Shown: piece by piece, positions 15,517 to 26,024 of the stretch | How the letters are laid out: the number at the start of each line of letters is the position of its first letter | How positions within the stretch are numbered: the first letter of the stretch is position 1 | Assembly (NCBI GenBank): GCA_022795445.1 | Contig: JAAWGR010000023.1 | Coordinates: 1-38,133, forward strand | Length of the DNA: 38,133 bases | Direction of reading: 5' to 3' | DNA from: Oscillibacter sp. | Lineage (GTDB): Bacteria; Bacillota; Clostridia; Oscillospirales; Oscillospiraceae | The notes under the pieces: model-generated | Databases searched by the model: none | Told to the model about the DNA's origin: nothing | The model's input: only the letters and a program-made list of their open reading frames with translations | Made by a program: the position numbers and the translations under genes

Positions 15517-16531
15517 CGCGCTGATCCTGGCGCTGACGCTGGTGTTTCTCCCCTCCTGCGGGGCGGATACGCCGCAGGATGACAGTCTCCGGATCGGCGT
15601 GGCCCTTTATACGCAGGATGATACGTTCATCTCTGCCCTTGCGCAAAGCTTGGAGCAGCTTGCACAGGAGGAGGAGAGCCGGATCGGGCAGAAAATCACG
15701 CTGCTGATCTCCGATAGCCGAAGCAACCAGACCACCCAAATGGGACAGGTAGACCGCTTCCTTGCGCGGGGCTGTGACGTGCTGTGTGTGAACATCGTAG
15801 ACCGGACTGCGGCGGCGGTGATCGTTGACAAAGCCGAAGCGGAGGGCGTGCCGCTGATCTTCTTCAACCGCCAGCCAGTGGATGAGGACATCCAGCGCTG
15901 GAACCAGACCTTCTATGTAGGAGCCAGCGCTCAGGAGAGCGGCGCCCTCCAGGGACAGCTGGTACTGGATGCCTGGCAGTCTGACCCGGTACGCTGGGAC
16001 CGCAGCGGCGACGGCGTGCTCCAATACGTCATGCTGGAAGGGGAACCAGGACATCAAGATTCCCTCCTCCGCACAGAATACACCATCCAGGCCATTACCG
16101 ACGGCGGCGTGGAGGTAGAGCGTCTGGCGCGGGACACCGCCAATTGGAACCGTGCCCAATCTGCCGCACGAATGACGCATTGGCTGGAAGAATTTGGGGA
16201 ACAGATTGAAGTCATCCTTTCCAACAACGACGATATGGCTCTGGGAGCCATCGACGCTTTGAGCGAGACGGGCCGTGCATTAGAAGACTGGCCGCTGATC
16301 GTCGGTATCGATGCGACAGCCCCGGCCCTGGAGGCAGTTGCCGCCGGGCAGCTGTATGGAACCGTCCACAACGACGAGCGGGGACAAGCACAAGCGATGT
16401 TAAACCTCTCCCTTGCCCTTTATGCCGGCGAAGACCCCGGCGGCGCGGTGGATCTGGAGGATGACCATTATATCTGGCTGCCTTACCGTCAGGTTACACA
16501 AGACAACCTCAGCGCCTTCCGGACGCCCTGA
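15473..16531 (+). CDS. Second MglB-like sugar-binding lipoprotein (probable sensor paralog)
   Basis: This 352-residue protein has a signal ending LPSC (Cys29) and a galactose/glucose-binding fold. The ATG at 15473 has GGGAGG six bases upstream and overlaps the previous gene by 44 bp. Compared by eye with E. coli MglB, it keeps QDDTF (Asp14), FNRQP (Asn91), EGEPGHQDSLLR (His152, Asp154, Arg158), ANWNRAQ (Trp183), NNDDMA (Asn211), VGIDAT (Asp236), TVHND (Asn256) and a calcium loop DRSGDGVLQ. It is thus closer to E. coli MglB at the His152 position than the transport MglB at the start of this operon. It is last in the sensory module and has no permease of its own, so it may be a dedicated ligand receptor for the kinase, or an alternative binding protein for the same transporter. 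Confidence 0.88.
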   Translation: MRPKTKSCCSQSLLNALILALTLVFLPSCGADTPQDDSLRIGVALYTQDDTFISALAQSLEQLAQEEESRIGQKITLLISDSRSNQTTQMGQVDRFLARGCDVLCVNIVDRTAAAVIVDKAEAEGVPLIFFNRQPVDEDIQRWNQTFYVGASAQESGALQGQLVLDAWQSDPVRWDRSGDGVLQYVMLEGEPGHQDSLLRTEYTIQAITDGGVEVERLARDTANWNRAQSAARMTHWLEEFGEQIEVILSNNDDMALGAIDALSETGRALEDWPLIVGIDATAPALEAVAAGQLYGTVHNDERGQAQAMLNLSLALYAGEDPGGAVDLEDDHYIWLPYRQVTQDNLSAFRTP

Positions 16532-16554
16532 CACACCGCAGACAGCAGTAAACC

Positions 16555-16608
16555 GAAAAACAGGCTGACCGATGGATTTGTTCAAAATCCTCTGTCAGCC
16601 TGTTTGGT
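16555..16608 (+). terminator. Probable terminator of the mgl operon
   Basis: AAACAGGCTGAC (16558-16569) pairs with GTCAGCCTGTTT (16594-16605), and the loop carries a second inner stem (GGATTT with AAATCC). It lies 25 bp after the last gene of the unit. The downstream tract TGTTTGGTTG is moderately U-rich. Confidence 0.7.
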
Positions 16609-16710
16609 TGTGCGCTGGGGCTGCGAATCCGCCGCGTTATGGAAATTTAATAGCATTTGCACCGCTTGGGCGCGGGATACATTCCCATCGACGTATGCAA
16701 TTCTATCATA

Positions 16711-16753
16711 AAAAAACGGCAGGGCTAGGATAATACCATCCCCCAGCCCTGCC
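16711..16753 (-). terminator. Terminator of the lacZ-carrier operon
   Basis: On the minus strand GGCAGGGCT pairs with AGCCCTGCC and is followed by a run of seven T. It sits just past the stop of the GPH carrier gene and, with the plus-strand hairpin nearby, insulates the two convergent operons. Confidence 0.85.
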
Positions 16754-16761
16754 TGCGGTCT

Positions 16762-18117
16762 TTACGTTTTGACTTGCAGCTGCAAATTGGCTTGTTCCAC
16801 TTTCAGCTTCGACAGCAGGAAGGCAATTACAAGATTGATGATCATGGGGAGCCATAAGTACATGAAATACAGCATTTGAATGCAGGAATCAGGCTGGTTT
16901 GCCGCGTTCGGAATATAGCCGCTGGCCTCCAGGAGCCATCCCGACAGCGCAACGCCGATCCCGCCGCCGATCTTCACGCCCAAGGAGGTGCAGGAATACA
17001 ACGTCCCATCCATCCGTTTGTGCTCGGTCAGGAAGGTGTATTCCGAACAGGAGGCGATCAATGCGTTCAAATCGCCTTGCAGAGGACTCATGCCCAGCGC
17101 CGCCACACCGGAGAAGAACAGCATCAAGGGCAGGTTGTGCAGGTAAGCGCTGACGAGCACCAGTCCCCGCGCCGCCGCCGCGGCCGTGTATCCGGCGAGG
17201 TTGATCTTGTACATGCCGTTCATCTTTTTTACGATCATAGGCGTCAGCAGCAGTCCGCAGATCAACGGGATGTTGATTGCCATTGAAAATACGCCCAACA
17301 GGTTTTCGTTCAACAGGACATAGGTCATGAAATACAGGCCCATGTTCAGCGTTGCGGTGTAAAGCTGGGTGAGGATGTACACACAGCAGATGATCAGGTA
17401 ATACCGGTTCTTTACCAAGGTCTTCATCGTCTCAAGAAAGCTGTAACGCTCCTCTGGGGCGGTATTGGCATCCGCTGCCAGTTCCTCCGGCGGGAGTTCT
17501 TTTACCGACAGCACAGACAGGGAGTTGACTGCTAGGCCAATAACGGCATATATAATTGCCACCGTCCGCCAGCCCGCCGCGCCGCCTCCCATCGCATTGA
17601 CAAATCCGACCGTGACCGCCTGGATGAGCATACTGGTCGCAAAGGCGAAGATGAAGCGGATGGAGCCCATCTGTACCCGCTCGCTGCCGTTCCGGGTGAT
17701 CAGCGCGGTGAGGGCAGAATAGGCAATGTTGTTCGCGGTGTAGAATACGGCGTTCAACAGCGTATAGCTGATGAAAAACCAGGCGTATTTGGCAAAGTCC
17801 CCCAGGTTCACCGGAATGGCGAAAACCGCAGCCAGCGTAATCGCACAGCCAAAATACCCCCACAACATCCAGGGCCGGGCCTGGCCCATACGGGTACGTG
17901 TTTTATCGATCATAGAGCCAAAGAAAATATCGCTTACGCCATCAAACAGCTTGGAAAACAACATCAGCGTACCCACGACGCCCGCGTTCAGGCCTACGGT
18001 GTCCGTCAGGTAGATCATCACAAAGGTCGACAGCAGGGCATAAACCACATTGCCTGCAATGTCACCCGAACCGTATCCGATCTTATTATACCAGCGCAAA
18101 TAGATTTTTTCTTCCAT
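16762..18117 (-). CDS. GPH-family (MelB/LacS-like) sugar:cation symporter
   Basis: This 451-residue protein with about 12 transmembrane helices belongs to the glycoside-pentoside-hexuronide:cation symporter family. The N-terminus has GYGSGDIAGNVVYALL, a family hallmark. DGVSDIFFGSMIDKTRTRMGQARPW corresponds to the conserved loop 2-3, and TAVNNIAYSAL-type and DGTLYSCTSLGVKIGGGIG regions follow. Start choice: the upstream ATG at 18126 directly abuts the AGGAGG, so MEEKIYLRW at 18117 with nine-base spacing is better. It begins 19 bp after lacZ in the same operon, so a beta-galactoside such as lactose is the likely substrate. There is no C-terminal EIIA domain, unlike LacS of Streptococcus. It lies in the cytoplasmic membrane. 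Confidence 0.92.
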   Translation of the reverse strand: MEEKIYLRWYNKIGYGSGDIAGNVVYALLSTFVMIYLTDTVGLNAGVVGTLMLFSKLFDGVSDIFFGSMIDKTRTRMGQARPWMLWGYFGCAITLAAVFAIPVNLGDFAKYAWFFISYTLLNAVFYTANNIAYSALTALITRNGSERVQMGSIRFIFAFATSMLIQAVTVGFVNAMGGGAAGWRTVAIIYAVIGLAVNSLSVLSVKELPPEELAADANTAPEERYSFLETMKTLVKNRYYLIICCVYILTQLYTATLNMGLYFMTYVLLNENLLGVFSMAINIPLICGLLLTPMIVKKMNGMYKINLAGYTAAAAARGLVLVSAYLHNLPLMLFFSGVAALGMSPLQGDLNALIASCSEYTFLTEHKRMDGTLYSCTSLGVKIGGGIGVALSGWLLEASGYIPNAANQPDSCIQMLYFMYLWLPMIINLVIAFLLSKLKVEQANLQLQVKT

Positions 18118-18136
18118 AGGGAACATCCTCCTCTCC

Positions 18137-21247
<3,111 letters not shown>

Positions 21248-21282
21248 TTAGAAAGCAGCCCGCGAAATTACTATGGATTACA

Positions 21283-21312
21283 TTGGACAAAACATGCACA
21301 AAATGATATGAT
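21283..21312 (+). promoter_or_regulatory. Promoter of the araC-type regulator
   Basis: TTGGAC (21283-21288) and TATGAT (21307-21312) are 18 bp apart in the lacZ-araC intergenic region, about 100 bp before the regulator start. Confidence 0.6.
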
Positions 21313-21418
21313 CAGAGTACCATCCCAGGAGATTGCGGCACACACTGGCGAAACGCCTGGCAGGGCGCACAAAATGTTGGGCGTATCTTTATGCAATTCA
21401 GCAATGGAGGTGTTTTTT

Positions 21419-22303
21419 GTGTACGTCAACAGCGCCTATTGGCAAAACAGCCGGGTAGATTTCAAAGACCGGACACATCCCCTCTTTGTCGGAAGCTGCG
21501 GCACCTATCGGCTCCTTACGCGTCCTGTGCTGCCCAGCCACCGCCCCCGCGGGCGGCTGGATTTCCAGCTCCTGTATATTGCTTCTGGGAAAGCGCAGTT
21601 CTATTTCAACGGCGCAGAGAAGATCGTCACCGCTGGACACATGGTTTTCTACCGCCCAAGAGAGGAACAGAAATACCGGTACTACGGCGCAGATCAAACG
21701 GAGGTCTATTGGGTGCATTTTACCGGGAATGATGTCACAAACATCCTCCGGCAATATGGCATTTCGGATTCTACCCGCGTTGTGTATACAGGAAACTCCC
21801 TGGAGTACAAACGGCTTTTTTCCCGCATGATCCAAGAGCTGCAAATGCGCCGGGAGAATTACGAACAGCTCTTGGTCCTGCTCCTGCGGCAGATTTTCAT
21901 TGAAATCCAGCGCCGCCTGGCCCAGCGTTCGAAAGCGGGGAACCGCTATATCGAAACGGAAGTCGAAACCGCCGTCCGCCATTTCCAGGCCCATTACAAC
22001 ACCGCTCTCAGCATTGAGGACTACGCCGCTTCCCGCGGTCTCAGCATCAGCTGGTTTATCCGGAATTTCAAGGAGCTGACCGGTTTAACGCCCATGCGTT
22101 ATATCCTCTCTGTACGCATTGCCAACGCGCAGAACCTGTTGGAAACCACCGAGTACAACATTGCGGAAATCAGCGATATTATCGGCTATGAAAACCCGCT
22201 GTACTTCAGCCGGATGTTTAAAAAACAGACAGGCGTCTCGCCGTCCGAATTCCGCAGGCAGCTGCGGAATTATCAGGCGGCTGACGCCGACGATCTCAAA
22301 TAA
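21419..22303 (+). CDS. AraC-family regulator of the lacZ operon
   Basis: This 294-residue protein has an N-terminal cupin sugar-binding domain (about 25-150; RGRLDFQLLYIASGKAQFYF, GHMVFYRPREEQKY, EVYWVHFTG). A C-terminal AraC helix-turn-helix pair (about 190-285) has IEDYAASRGLSISWFIRNFKEL and IAEISDIIGYENPLYFSRMFKK. The GTG at 21419 was preferred because GGAGG lies eight bases upstream; a longer in-frame reading would add about 60 residues unlike the family and run through the promoter. It is divergent from lacZ and its carrier, so it probably activates that operon in response to a galactoside, like the LacR/RafR-type AraC proteins. The effector is not predictable from sequence. Confidence 0.92.
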   Translation: MYVNSAYWQNSRVDFKDRTHPLFVGSCGTYRLLTRPVLPSHRPRGRLDFQLLYIASGKAQFYFNGAEKIVTAGHMVFYRPREEQKYRYYGADQTEVYWVHFTGNDVTNILRQYGISDSTRVVYTGNSLEYKRLFSRMIQELQMRRENYEQLLVLLLRQIFIEIQRRLAQRSKAGNRYIETEVETAVRHFQAHYNTALSIEDYAASRGLSISWFIRNFKELTGLTPMRYILSVRIANAQNLLETTEYNIAEISDIIGYENPLYFSRMFKKQTGVSPSEFRRQLRNYQAADADDLK

Positions 22304-22319
22304 AAGGAGTTTTGAAACG

Positions 22320-22847
22320 ATGCGTAAAATTTTATTGGTCATTGATATGCAGAACGATTTCATCAGCGGCGCTCTAGGCACGCCGGAGGCGGAGGCCATC
22401 GTCGGGCGGGTGGCAGAGGAAATCGGACGGTATTCTCCTGGGAATGTCATCGCCACCCGGGACACCCATGGGGCGGATTACCTGAAAACGCAGGAAGGCC
22501 GGAATTTGCCGGTCGTCCACTGCGTCCAGGGTACGCCCGGCTGGGAACTGCATCCTCAAATTGCCGCCGCTCTGGCAGGATCGGTGATTGTCGACAAGCC
22601 CACGTTTGGCTCCCAAAAGCTGGCAGAACTGTTATCTGAGCTGGCAAAGCTGGACGATTTGGACATTACCCTCCTGGGACTGTGTACGGACATCTGTGTC
22701 GTATCCAATGCGCTGCTGCTCAAAGCGTTCCTGCCGGAGACGCCTATCCACGTCCTGTCGGACTGCTGCGCCGGGGTGACGCCGGAGAGCCACAAGGCTG
22801 CGCTGGACACCATGCGGATGTGCCAGATCGACGTGCGGGAGGCATAA
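22320..22847 (+). CDS. Nicotinamidase/isochorismatase-like cysteine hydrolase
   Basis: This 175-residue cytoplasmic hydrolase carries the family triad: Asp9 in VIDMQNDF, Lys93 in VDKPTFGS, and the nucleophile Cys126 in CTDICVVSNAL. ATRDTHGADY supplies the usual metal-ligand region, and a cis-peptide-type Val-Val precedes the Cys region. Nicotinamidases of similar size (for example PncA) deamidate nicotinamide to nicotinate in NAD salvage; other family members act on different amides or isochorismate, so the substrate is not certain. The ATG has AAAGGAG upstream and lies 16 bp after araC, so it may be co-transcribed with it and with the folate gene downstream, without a functional link. Confidence 0.85.
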   Translation: MRKILLVIDMQNDFISGALGTPEAEAIVGRVAEEIGRYSPGNVIATRDTHGADYLKTQEGRNLPVVHCVQGTPGWELHPQIAAALAGSVIVDKPTFGSQKLAELLSELAKLDDLDITLLGLCTDICVVSNALLLKAFLPETPIHVLSDCCAGVTPESHKAALDTMRMCQIDVREA

Positions 22848-22912
22848 CGCAAGAGGCGATTATGCGTTTGTTTTATACATTGTAAGCGTTGGCGGAAAAA
22901 GGAGGCGCCTGC

Positions 22913-23500
22913 ATGACAAAGAAGGAAGAAAAACAACATTTGCGGCGGACCATCCGGCGCATGGAAGCGGAATTGCCCGCCGCGTACCTGGAAACGTCCA
23001 ATACGGCCATTGCGGCGCACCTGCTGGCCATGCCTGCCTATCAGGCGGCGAAGACCGTGTTTTGTTTCATAGGCGCCGGGACGGAGATCAACACCCAGCC
23101 CATCCTGGTAGACGCGCTGGCCTGTGGGAAACGGCTCTGCGTCCCGCTTTGCACCGCGCCAGGGCTTATGGAGCCGCGGCAGATTACCGGCCTCAGCGAG
23201 TTGTCCCCAGGGGCCTATGAGATTCCTGCGCCGCCGCCGGAAAGCGCCGTTGTGCCCGTCGACGGCATAGACTTCGCTGTCCTCCCCTGTATGACGTGCA
23301 GCCGCGGCGGACGCCGCTTAGGCCGGGGCGGCGGGTACTATGACCGTTTTTTGAGCCAGTATCGGGGCGGAGCCGTCCTGCTCTGCCGGGAACGGCTCAT
23401 TCGGGAGGAAATTCCCATAGAGGTCCACGATATCCCCATTCCATGGGTCCTGACGGAGCGCGCTTTATATGAGGACGGCGCCCCTGCGCGCTTGGGCTGA
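22913..23500 (+). CDS. 5-formyltetrahydrofolate cyclo-ligase
   Basis: This 195-residue enzyme of the 5-FTHF cyclo-ligase family converts 5-formyl-THF with ATP to 5,10-methenyl-THF, returning a storage folate to use. The N-terminus is basic (KKEEKQHLRRTIRRM) as in the family. FCFIGAGTEINTQPIL resembles the substrate-binding segment, and the C-terminal loop GRRLGRGGGYYDRFL is the diagnostic Gly-rich nucleotide/phosphate motif, followed by the usual ending with VPVDGIDF and DIPIPW. The ATG at 22913 was chosen because AAAGGAGG stands just upstream; an in-frame start 24 bp earlier has none. It lies 65 bp after the hydrolase and before the phosphatase-GNAT fusion, apparently in one run of genes. 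Confidence 0.92.
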   Translation: MTKKEEKQHLRRTIRRMEAELPAAYLETSNTAIAAHLLAMPAYQAAKTVFCFIGAGTEINTQPILVDALACGKRLCVPLCTAPGLMEPRQITGLSELSPGAYEIPAPPPESAVVPVDGIDFAVLPCMTCSRGGRRLGRGGGYYDRFLSQYRGGAVLLCRERLIREEIPIEVHDIPIPWVLTERALYEDGAPARLG

Positions 23501-23535
23501 GGGGAAACTTTGAATGCAATCGAGGTGGGAAGCAT

Positions 23536-24633
23536 ATGACCAATCTTTATCTCATCCGCCATGCGGAGGCGGAAGGCAACCTGTACCGCATCGCCCAGGG
23601 CCAGCATGACAGCAACCTCACCGACCGGGGCTGGAAGCAGGTGCGGGCGTTGCAGAAACGGTTTGAAAATGTCCATATCGACGCCGTATATTCCAGCGAT
23701 CTTTACCGCACCTGTGCAACGGCGTCGGCATTGTATAAGCCAAAGGGTCTGCCGCTCCACCGGCGGAAAAGCCTGCGGGAAATCTATGTAGGCGCATGGG
23801 AACAGCGGACGTGGGGCGATATCGCCCGGCAGGAGTCCCAGGAGATGGAGGATTTCAGCTATCATATGGACCGCTGGCAGATTCCCGGTGCGGAAACGCC
23901 TGGGGAGGTCTTGGCAAGAATTCGGGCCGCCGTGGAGGAAATCGCGGCGGAAAACCCGGACCAGACCGTCGCGGTGTTTTGCCATGGGTACGCGATTCGC
24001 CTTCTGCTGGCGAATCTTCAGGGATTCACGCTGGCTGAAACCGGAAGGAAACAGCCTACCGGCGACAACACGGCTGTATCCTTGCTGCAAGCGGAAAATG
24101 GCGTTTTAAAAATCGTTTTCCAGAATGACAACCAGCATTTGCAGACGCCGGAATACCTCGCGGGGGAAAAGGTTCGCAAGAGAGCCACCGCGCTGGAGCC
24201 AGGCCTGTGGTTTGCCCCCCTGCGCCTGCCGGAACAGGCGGATTTTCTGCGGGAGGCCGGGAAGGTGATCTGGGAAAATCTGGATGAATCCAGACTTTTT
24301 GCCAGCGCCGCTGGCCGTACCACAATCATCGGCTATTTAGAAGAAAAGCCTGTGGGCCTTCTCCAGCTGGGGCCGAAAACCGGCTGGATTTCCCTGGCGT
24401 ACATCCGCCCAGACTGCCGAAAGCGGGGTTTTGGAGTGCAGCTGATTGGCCAGGCCGTCCAGCACACACGGGAACGCGGCGGCGAAACCCTCTATGCCGT
24501 GCTGCCGCCGCAGTCGGACACTGAAACTTTTTTCCAGGATTGCGGTTTCCTTCCCCAGGAGCCGTCTGCCGGCGGTCGGATGCTTCTTGTGAAGCAGATC
24601 GGCTTTGACCCGGATATTTTGGGGAAATCGTGA
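23536..24633 (+). CDS. Histidine phosphatase fused to a GNAT-like acetyltransferase domain
   Basis: This 365-residue protein has two parts. Residues 1-205 form a histidine-phosphatase (phosphoglycerate-mutase-like) domain: catalytic His9 in LIRHAEAEGN, SSDLYRTCATA, the acidic REIYVGAWE, and the second His in VFCHGYAIRLLL. Residues about 225-355 look like a GNAT domain: GYLEEKPVGLLQL strands, IRPDCRKRGFGVQLIGQAV as the acetyl-CoA pyrophosphate loop, then LYAVLPPQSDTETFFQDCGF. The fusion of a phosphatase with a GNAT domain suggests a dual activity on one metabolite or protein. The substrate is unknown. GAGGTGGGA precedes the ATG. It follows the cyclo-ligase by 35 bp. Confidence 0.88.
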   Translation: MTNLYLIRHAEAEGNLYRIAQGQHDSNLTDRGWKQVRALQKRFENVHIDAVYSSDLYRTCATASALYKPKGLPLHRRKSLREIYVGAWEQRTWGDIARQESQEMEDFSYHMDRWQIPGAETPGEVLARIRAAVEEIAAENPDQTVAVFCHGYAIRLLLANLQGFTLAETGRKQPTGDNTAVSLLQAENGVLKIVFQNDNQHLQTPEYLAGEKVRKRATALEPGLWFAPLRLPEQADFLREAGKVIWENLDESRLFASAAGRTTIIGYLEEKPVGLLQLGPKTGWISLAYIRPDCRKRGFGVQLIGQAVQHTRERGGETLYAVLPPQSDTETFFQDCGFLPQEPSAGGRMLLVKQIGFDPDILGKS

Positions 24634-24692
24634 ACGTTTTGAAAACCTTTGCCGTTATAGGGAGCTTTCGGGAACATTCGTCAAAGAAGGTA

Positions 24693-24722
24693 TTGACAAC
24701 CTGTGTATGATCTACCTATAAT
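24693..24722 (+). promoter_or_regulatory. Promoter of the riboswitch-controlled exchanger
   Basis: A perfect TTGACA (24693-24698) and TATAAT (24717-24722) are 18 bp apart, just upstream of the riboswitch. It is one of the best sigma-A promoters in the window. Confidence 0.88.
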
Positions 24723-24737
24723 AGTCTCACAGCGTTC

Positions 24738-24832
24738 ATAAAGGGAGTAGCTTGCGTGAGAGAACGCCGTGCAGCCCGTCATCACGGCGGTGGTTCCACC
24801 GCCCGGGTTCACGGAAAAAAGCGAGACTTTAT
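24738..24832 (+). ncRNA. yybP-ykoY (manganese-sensing) riboswitch
   Basis: The leader contains the yybP-ykoY core. AAAGGGAGTAGC (24740-24751) matches the family's AAAGGGGAGUAGC with one base fewer G. CCCGTCATCACGG (24775-24787) matches the conserved CGUCA segment. A small hairpin (CGGTGG-TTCC-ACCG) and CCCGGG with TTCACGG complete the second metal-binding loop. ATAAAG (24738-24743) can pair with CTTTAT (24827-24832) as the closing P1 stem. The family is known to bind Mn2+ and often controls cation exporters. The assignment is by eye, so boundaries are approximate. Confidence 0.82.
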
Positions 24833-24891
24833 CTGTAATCCATTGCTGCCAGTACAGCAGCGTGGGTGCGGTAAAGTCTCGCTGATTTTTT
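24820..24891 (+). terminator. Riboswitch-coupled terminator (expression platform)
   Basis: AGCGAGACTTTA (24820-24831) pairs perfectly with TAAAGTCTCGCT (24872-24883), followed by T6. The 5' arm includes CTTTAT bases that close the riboswitch P1, so ligand binding should block the terminator and turn the gene on. A small inner stem occupies the loop. Confidence 0.85.
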
Positions 24892-24909
24892 GGAAAGCGG
24901 TGGTTTTTT

Positions 24910-25860
24910 ATGGAAATTTGGATTGCGGTGCTGCTGTTTCTCCTGGGTTTGGTTCTCATCATCAAGGGCGGAGACTGGTTTTTGAGCGGGGCTGTCTGGA
25001 TTGCGGAGGCAACCGGTGTGCCGCGGTTTATCATCGGAGCGACCGTGGTTTCTATTGCCACGACGCTGCCGGAGCTGACCGTCTCCCTAACCGGCGTGCT
25101 GCAAGGCGAAGTCGACATGGCCGTTGGCAATGCCGTTGGATCGGTAACCGCAAATCTTGGGTTGATCCTGGGGATCTCTTTGGTGTGTATTCCGTCCAGG
25201 GTAAGCCGGGTTCAATTTGAGTTTAAAGCGTTTTTGATGGTTTGCAGTGCGGCGCTGCTGCTGGTATTGTGCAGAAGCGGCGTACTGGCGCTGCTGCCAG
25301 GGCTGCTGCTGTTTATAATTTTTGGGCTGTACTTATGGAGCAATCTCCGGGATGCACGGTCCAGCATGACAGAAAACCGTACAAGGAACCGCCGCACGGT
25401 CTCCCGGCGGCAGATGGTGCAGAAGCTGGCGCTGTTCGCCATTGGCATTGCGGCCATTGTCGCCGGTTCCCGGCTGTTGATCGACTACGGCAGCGAACTG
25501 GCGCTGTTGATGGGCGTACCGTCCAGCATCGTCGGCGTAACAATGGTTGCTGTGGGAACCTCCTTGCCGGAGCTGGTGACAACCTTGACGGCAATTGCAA
25601 AAAAAGAGGCCTCTATGTCTGTCGGGAACATTATTGGCGCAAATGTCATTGACTTGACCATGATCCTCCCGGCTTGTACAGCCGTTTCCGGCGGGCAGCT
25701 GCTCATCGGCGGGCAGACGACAGCATTGGATCTTCCGGTGTGCCTGCTGCTGTGCTGCACGGCTGTCCTGCCGCCGCTGCTGATGGAGCGGTTTTACCGT
25801 TGGCAGGGTGTGATCATGTTGGGAATGTATGCAGGATACGTTGTGACGCTGGTGACATGA
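24910..25860 (+). CDS. CaCA-family Ca2+ (or Mn2+)/cation exchanger, YrbG-like
   Basis: This 316-residue membrane protein has about 10 helices in two inverted halves. Each half carries an alpha-repeat: ATTLPEL with Glu55 (residues about 43-85, ending [14 protein letters not shown]) and GTSLPEL with Glu221 (about 209-245, [13 protein letters not shown]). This is the calcium:cation antiporter fold. A charged loop (about 147-170) joins the halves. The ribosome site is weak (GGAAAG) and lies in the shadow of the terminator. It is expressed behind a yybP-ykoY riboswitch, so export of Mn2+ or of Ca2+ with Mn2+ sensing is plausible; which ion it moves cannot be told from sequence. Confidence 0.9.
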   Translation: MEIWIAVLLFLLGLVLIIKGGDWFLSGAVWIAEATGVPRFIIGATVVSIATTLPELTVSLTGVLQGEVDMAVGNAVGSVTANLGLILGISLVCIPSRVSRVQFEFKAFLMVCSAALLLVLCRSGVLALLPGLLLFIIFGLYLWSNLRDARSSMTENRTRNRRTVSRRQMVQKLALFAIGIAAIVAGSRLLIDYGSELALLMGVPSSIVGVTMVAVGTSLPELVTTLTAIAKKEASMSVGNIIGANVIDLTMILPACTAVSGGQLLIGGQTTALDLPVCLLLCCTAVLPPLLMERFYRWQGVIMLGMYAGYVVTLVT

Positions 25861-25911
25861 GTGGTTCCTTTGCCCTTTTTTCGAAAACTGGCAGTTTATA
25901 CAAAGAATCCC

Positions 25912-25939
25912 TTTACAATTCACCATTTTTTGCTATAAT
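25912..25939 (+). promoter_or_regulatory. uxuA promoter
   Basis: TTTACA (25912-25917) and TATAAT (25934-25939) are 16 bp apart, about 85 bp upstream of the uxuA start. A small hairpin TTCCTG-TGCG-CAGGAA lies in the leader. Confidence 0.75.
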
Positions 25940-26024
25940 AGAACCAGTGGAATACAGGGCTTCCCGTTCCTGTGCGCAGGAATTGCAAAAGGATACGGCC
26001 CAAACAAGCAGGAGGATATACGCT

